DNA of 64,000 nucleotides, taken from positions 15,562,001-15,626,000 of the forward strand of contig NC_083714.1 in assembly GCF_033118175.1 (NCBI RefSeq), read 5' to 3'. This document shows positions 59,576-64,000 of this stretch, one piece after another. The position numbers and the translations under genes are program-made. Positions within the stretch are counted from its first letter, which is position 1, and each line of letters begins with the position of its first letter. The notes under the pieces are model-generated. The model saw only the letters and a list, made by a program, of their open reading frames with translations, ran no database searches and was not told the DNA's origin. The DNA comes from Dama dama. Lineage: Eukaryota; Chordata; Mammalia; Artiodactyla; Cervidae.

Positions 59576-61150
59576 CCTGAGACATGGCACAAGTTAGTTT
59601 TTTCCTTCCCTTCTGCTGTCTGGAAATACTCATAATACTTCTGATTGCTGATGAAAAGTTGGATCTCATTTTTGGCTACTTTTCTTTGGACCGTGGGCCT
59701 CTGCTAATTTGTAGGATTACATTTGCAGCTGCCCTGGATGCAGATCCTGGATTGAAATCCTGTCAGAGTGCTAACTGAAGCCGCCTTCTGACTGCTGCTC
59801 ACTGGGGAAGGGGGTACTGACTCCAACAGACTACAGTCATGTACGGCCTCTAGCCCCTCCTGATGTTTTTCCTCCACCACCTAAACCAAGCAGCTGACAT
59901 ATCTGAGAATCTATCTGCTTCAATTCTGAGAAGTGACTGGTCTGTTTTACATGCACTACATCTAAAGCCTGATTGTAATAGAAGTGATTTCAAAGCAAAA
60001 CCTATTGAGTTCCTACAATATGTTTAACTTTCTCTGGGAGACCAAGAATAAAAGATAATCTTTGCTTTTAGTTGCATAGAATGAATCACAATATAGAGCT
60101 CTGCCTTGTAGTTTACAGACTGAATTCATGCACATTTCTCATTGACTCTTGTACTAGCCCTATGAGATGGGAATGCCTATCCTCCCCAGGGCAGATGAGG
60201 CTCAGATCCATGAGGTGACTGACTCCCCTTTCCCTACTATCCCTGGGACCTCCAAGACTCTCTGGAGGCTGAGGTTGGATGAACTTATTTAAGTGTCTTT
60301 CATTACTGAACTGTTTTGCCAGCAAAAAAGAAATAGAAATGTGATAAAGGGCCTCTTATCTCATCTTCTGGATGTAAGAGATGATGAAGACATGTGGCTT
60401 CCACAAACATTTGCCTTACTCTTCCAGGTAATTACATCTCTGCTTTGGCAGAGTGAGCGGCATATTTTATACCAAGTGGTATTTGCAATTCATGCATTTG
60501 TGATCTTCTGGGAAGTTAGTGTTTGAAGGTTAGTGTTGCCTCTTGCCCTGAACAGGCCCAGATGACAAATTTCTCTCTGCATCCAAATCTCAGGAGAGCA
60601 GACTGCTGCTTGGCTGTCTTGAGAAGCACTGATATTTTCTTGTGCTACTTTCAAGTAACTCAGCAATGACTAAAGGAAAGTGGCATTTAGGGGAAGCATT
60701 TGTCACTAAACAGCAAATTACTTTAATAATACTAATTGTAGAACGCCTCCCTGACTCTCCATCTCCATTATAAAGAAAAAAGGGAGGAAAAAGAAGAGAG
60801 TGAGATCTCCTGAAAAGAGACTCAACAGCCCAATTCAGTTTACATTTTTTAATTAATCAACATGAACACACTGGAAGCCTTCAGCATGCCTAGCACTGTG
60901 CTAGTCATTTTTGGAACAGAAGAAAGAAAAAGGTCCCTGCCTTCATCATCTCCCACTTGGACCATTCCACACACTTATAATGAGTCATCCTGACTCCATT
61001 CTCTCCCCTTCCAGATTGTCTTCCATACCACCCCCAAGTTATCCTGTGAAACACAAAGCTGATCCTATTTCACTCTCCTTGGTTAGTATCCTGCTGCTTT
61101 TGTGATGAAATCAACACTCCTTTCAGAGATCTACTTACTAGGTCTTGGCT
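59576..61150. other. Intron block without recognised gene
   Basis: No gene recognised. The short ORFs at 59584-59778 and 60911-61105 lack motifs. Confidence 0.45.
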
Positions 61151-61174
61151 TGTGTTTGTTTACCTCTCTAATGT

Positions 61175-61622
61175 CATTTGAAAGCACTCTCTCACCTTCA
61201 TCCACTGTTCTTTAGCCCTGTAAAGCTCTTCATTTGATTCTTCCAACACGCCAAGTTTTTTCCTACTTCAAGACCTTCAATCATCTCCTGGAACACTCTC
61301 TTCCAACTCTTCATTTTTCAAGCCTCAACTAAATGTCACCTCTTCAGAGATGCCCTCACCAACTGCTCTCTATAAAGTAGTTCCTTCATATTCTTCTCTC
61401 CATCATAGCCATAGCCTTTTCTCTCCTTTCTTGACGTTAATCAAAATTTCTAGTAACACAGACATATGTATTTGTCTTCCTGCGTAATCGTCTGTTCAGT
61501 CCAATTTGCTTTAAAGCTCAAGTGCAGAGGTGGCATCTGTCCTGTTTTTCTAGCATTCATCCAAGCCCAGTTCCTGGCATACCCTGGATGCTGGATATAT
61601 GTGTGATGAATGAATGAGTAAA
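61175..61622 (+). repeat. L2 LINE 3' end
   Basis: 'ctcaactaaatgtcacctct', 'tcagagatgccctcaccaac' and 'gatgaatgaatgagta' at the end. Confidence 0.8.
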
Positions 61623-61639
61623 CCTTCCATGATATTATC

Positions 61640-62005
61640 TCATCTCTCTCCTTCTCACCCCAAGTTCTAGCTTACTGAGCCATGTTCTCTGAGTTACCCT
61701 TTCATGATCATGTGTTTGCACATGGCTCTATCCTACTTTTTCCATTTAACAAATTCCTCTCTACTTCAGCACCTTGCTCATAGGTCCCACCCTTCTCTGT
61801 GAAGCCTTCCCCTGATACCCTCAGAATCTCCCCCTGGGTTCCCCACTGGCACTCAGATCACATTTGTTCTACATCACTCAACTGCATCTTTGTCTTCCTG
61901 CTGTTTGTGTAGGGATACCTTGATTCCTGCCTTCCTAGCACTTACACAGGGTCTGGAACATGACGAGTGCTCAACAAATAGATGTTTAATGAACAAATAC
62001 AATCT
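61640..62005 (+). repeat. Second L2 LINE 3' end
   Basis: 'ctgtgaagccttcccctgat', 'cttacacagggtctggaaca' and 'gtgctcaacaaatagatg'. Same orientation as the preceding L2. Confidence 0.78.
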
Positions 62006-62329
62006 AGCTGAGGGGGTCAGCACAGTCACAAATGAGTACTAGATTTTGTGGTACTGATTTGATGCTTAGGGTTTTCAGAAAGGGCTCTGTGAGGCTGAAG
62101 TCTCAGAGGTTTCACGGAGAAGATAGCTGTTATCCAGTCCTTGAAGAATTAATTTAGTGTGAAAATATGAGGGTAGTTCAGGTATCACAAGAACAAATGT
62201 AGTGGGCTTGATCATAGTCTAGTTGGGATAGTGTTGGGGGCATATTTTTAAGGCTATAATAGAATACAAGGATTAGAGATAAACTAAAATTATAAGGCAA
62301 CAGCTCAAAACTTGTTTGACTATATTAAA

Positions 62330-62563
62330 AATTATCTTAAACACTTGACATATATACACTACCATGTGTAAAATAGGTAGCTAATGGGAAGCTGTTGTAT
62401 AGCACAGGGAGCTCAGCTTGGTGCTCTGTGATGACCTAGACGGGTGGGATGAGGGGGCAGGTGGGATGGGGGAGTCCAAGAGTGAGGGGATATATGTATA
62501 CATATAGCTGATTCACTTCAGTGTACAGCAGAAGTTAATACAACATTGTAAAGCAATTATACT

Positions 62564-62610
<47 letters not shown>

Positions 62611-62628
62611 CAAAAAAAAAAAAAAAGA
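62330..62628 (+). repeat. Artiodactyl L1 3' end with (AC)n and poly-A
   Basis: 'gtatagcacagggagctcag', 'tacatatagctgattcactt' and 'caacattgtaaagcaattat', then (AC)n at 62566-62607 and an A-run to 62628. Confidence 0.85.
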
Positions 62629-62667
62629 AAATCCACTTGCTGCACATTTGCCACTCAAGAGGCTGTG

Positions 62668-62879
62668 CTATCATGTGCTTAGTCCCTCAGTTGTGTCTGA
62701 CTCTTTGTGACCCCATGGACTGTAGCCCACCAGGCTCCTCTGTCCATGGGGATTCTCTAGGCAAGAATACTGGAGTGGGTTGCCATGCCCTCCTCCAGGG
62801 GATCTTCCCAACCCAGGGACCAAACCCAGGTCTCCTGCATTGCAGGTGGATTCTACCATCTGAGCCACCAGGAAAACCC
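62668..62879 (-). repeat. Bov-tA SINE
   Basis: 'tagtccctcagttgtgtctg' to 'ctgagccaccaggaaaaccc'. Confidence 0.92.
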
Positions 62880-63039
62880 CTTAAAAGACTACTATGGAAG
62901 AAAAGGCTAGATGTCTTTTCAGATGGTGTGGCTGGTGGTTCTGGGCTAAGTATTACTGCCACAGGAAGGTCTGTGTCCACGTTAGCAAGACACAGCTTTA
63001 AGGGAAACTGAAGACAAATGTGTCCCAGGAAAAGGTGAG

Positions 63040-63265
63040 AACACAGGGAACTAATTCAGTCAAAGCCCTGTTGAGTGCCAGGCACTATGCCAGGAGCCAG
63101 AGCAATAAATTGTTCCACTTTGGGGATAATTCATATGTCCTGGGCACTGTGCCAGGTACTGGGGCAGCATTAATACTACTCCTGCTTCTAGTATTAATAA
63201 TAATGAAAGCAACAAGAAGTACATTCACTGAACTCTCACTCTATGCCAGATGTGTGAGTTATAGT
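63040..63265 (-). repeat. MIR-like fragments
   Basis: 'tgttgagtgccaggcactat' and 'actgaactctcactctatgc' are MIR-like in reverse. Confidence 0.4.
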
Positions 63266-63744
63266 AGTAAAGAGAGAGGACAGTACAATCATGGTCAATT
63301 TGCAACTTGAAGTAAGTATAATTGGATGATCTATAGTCAATTCAGAGTCTAGTGTTACTTTTCATCTCTTGCATTTGAAATTAATCTGGTCTATTGCATT
63401 TCCAGTGGGCTGTGTTATAAGAAGCTTTGTGGTATTCCCCTGTAGAGAAAAAACCTCTCCTCCAGAGGTTGCCTGAGAAATACTACTAGAGGGTGATTCC
63501 TTCACTTTAAGGCACTTTATTCCTAAAAACTACCCCTGGAAGGGATAATAAATTACATGGTCAATAGCCAGTAACACTTTAAGGTGAATTCCTTGATTAG
63601 GAAAGTTGCTGTGGCCTTGGGACTAAAGAGATGTATGTTTAGAAGGACATGGAAGATGTGATGTAGGGGAAAGAAGAGGCCTGGATGTCTCTTTTATGTA
63701 TCCATGCCCACCTCTATACTACACAGGATATAAAATGGGTTCCC
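63266..63744. other. Intron block without recognised gene
   Basis: No feature recognised. Confidence 0.45.
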
Positions 63745-64000
63745 CATATAGTCTGAAAAATTGATGCTTTTGAATTGTAGTGCTGGAGAAGACTCTTGAG
63801 AGTCCCTTGAACAGCAAGGAGATTAAACCAGTTATTATTAATTAATTATTATTATTTATCCTTCATTATTATTAATCCTAAAGGAAATCAACCCTGAGTA
63901 TTCATTGGAAGGACCAATGCTGAAGCTGAAGCGCCAATACTTTGGCCACCTGATGCAAAGAGCCGACTCACTGGAAAAGACCCTGATGCTGGGAAAGATT
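63745..64000 (+). repeat. BovB LINE 3' part, running off the window
   Basis: 'aattgatgcttttgaattgt', 'agcgccaatactttggccac' and 'ctgatgctgggaaagatt'. An A/T-rich (ATT)n-like insertion of about 43 bp interrupts it at about 63832-63874. Confidence 0.92.

Overview
The window is nuclear DNA of a ruminant (Bovidae-like). It is packed with BovB LINEs, Bov-tA/BOV-A2 SINEs, artiodactyl L1 3' ends, CHR-type tRNA-Glu SINEs and short mariner MITEs, a mixture typical of Pecora. The only functional gene seen is TRPC5, which is X-linked in placental mammals, so this is probably an X-chromosome segment. The species cannot be decided from the sequence alone.

TRPC5 lies on the minus strand. The first coding exon (58573-58971, residues 1-126) and the second (15792-16313, residues 127-300) have clean acceptors and donors and are joined in phase 0 across a 42.3 kb intron. 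Positions 58972-64000 belong to the upstream intron. Positions 1-15791 belong to the next intron, whose downstream exon lies beyond the left edge. Together the exons encode the cytosolic ankyrin-repeat domain, the HC3 zinc site and part of the linker-helix domain. The membrane and pore parts are not in the window.

Everything else is intronic. From left to right: an old L1 and a four-unit SINE cluster (0.5-3 kb); a degraded retroviral fossil on the plus strand (about 3.9-9 kb) with pol RNase H/integrase remnants, a still-open acidic 107-codon ORF and possible env remnants; scattered SINE, MIR and L2 copies (9-28 kb); a three-level nest in which a MIR is split by an old 5'-inverted BovB, itself split by a near full-length younger BovB (28.2-34.2 kb); a processed FAU pseudogene split by a SINE (38.0-38.8 kb); L1 3' ends (39.7-41.8 kb); a 5'-truncated BovB with 31-bp target duplications (42.3-43.0 kb); a twin-primed L1 (44.2-45.7 kb); and an MLT1-like LTR plus more SINE, L1, MIR and L2 copies (45.7-64 kb). 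A further BovB runs off the right edge.

No CRISPR array, operon or other multi-gene system is present. The most interesting objects are the retroviral fossil with its open acidic ORF and the well-preserved histories of nested and inverted retrotransposons.
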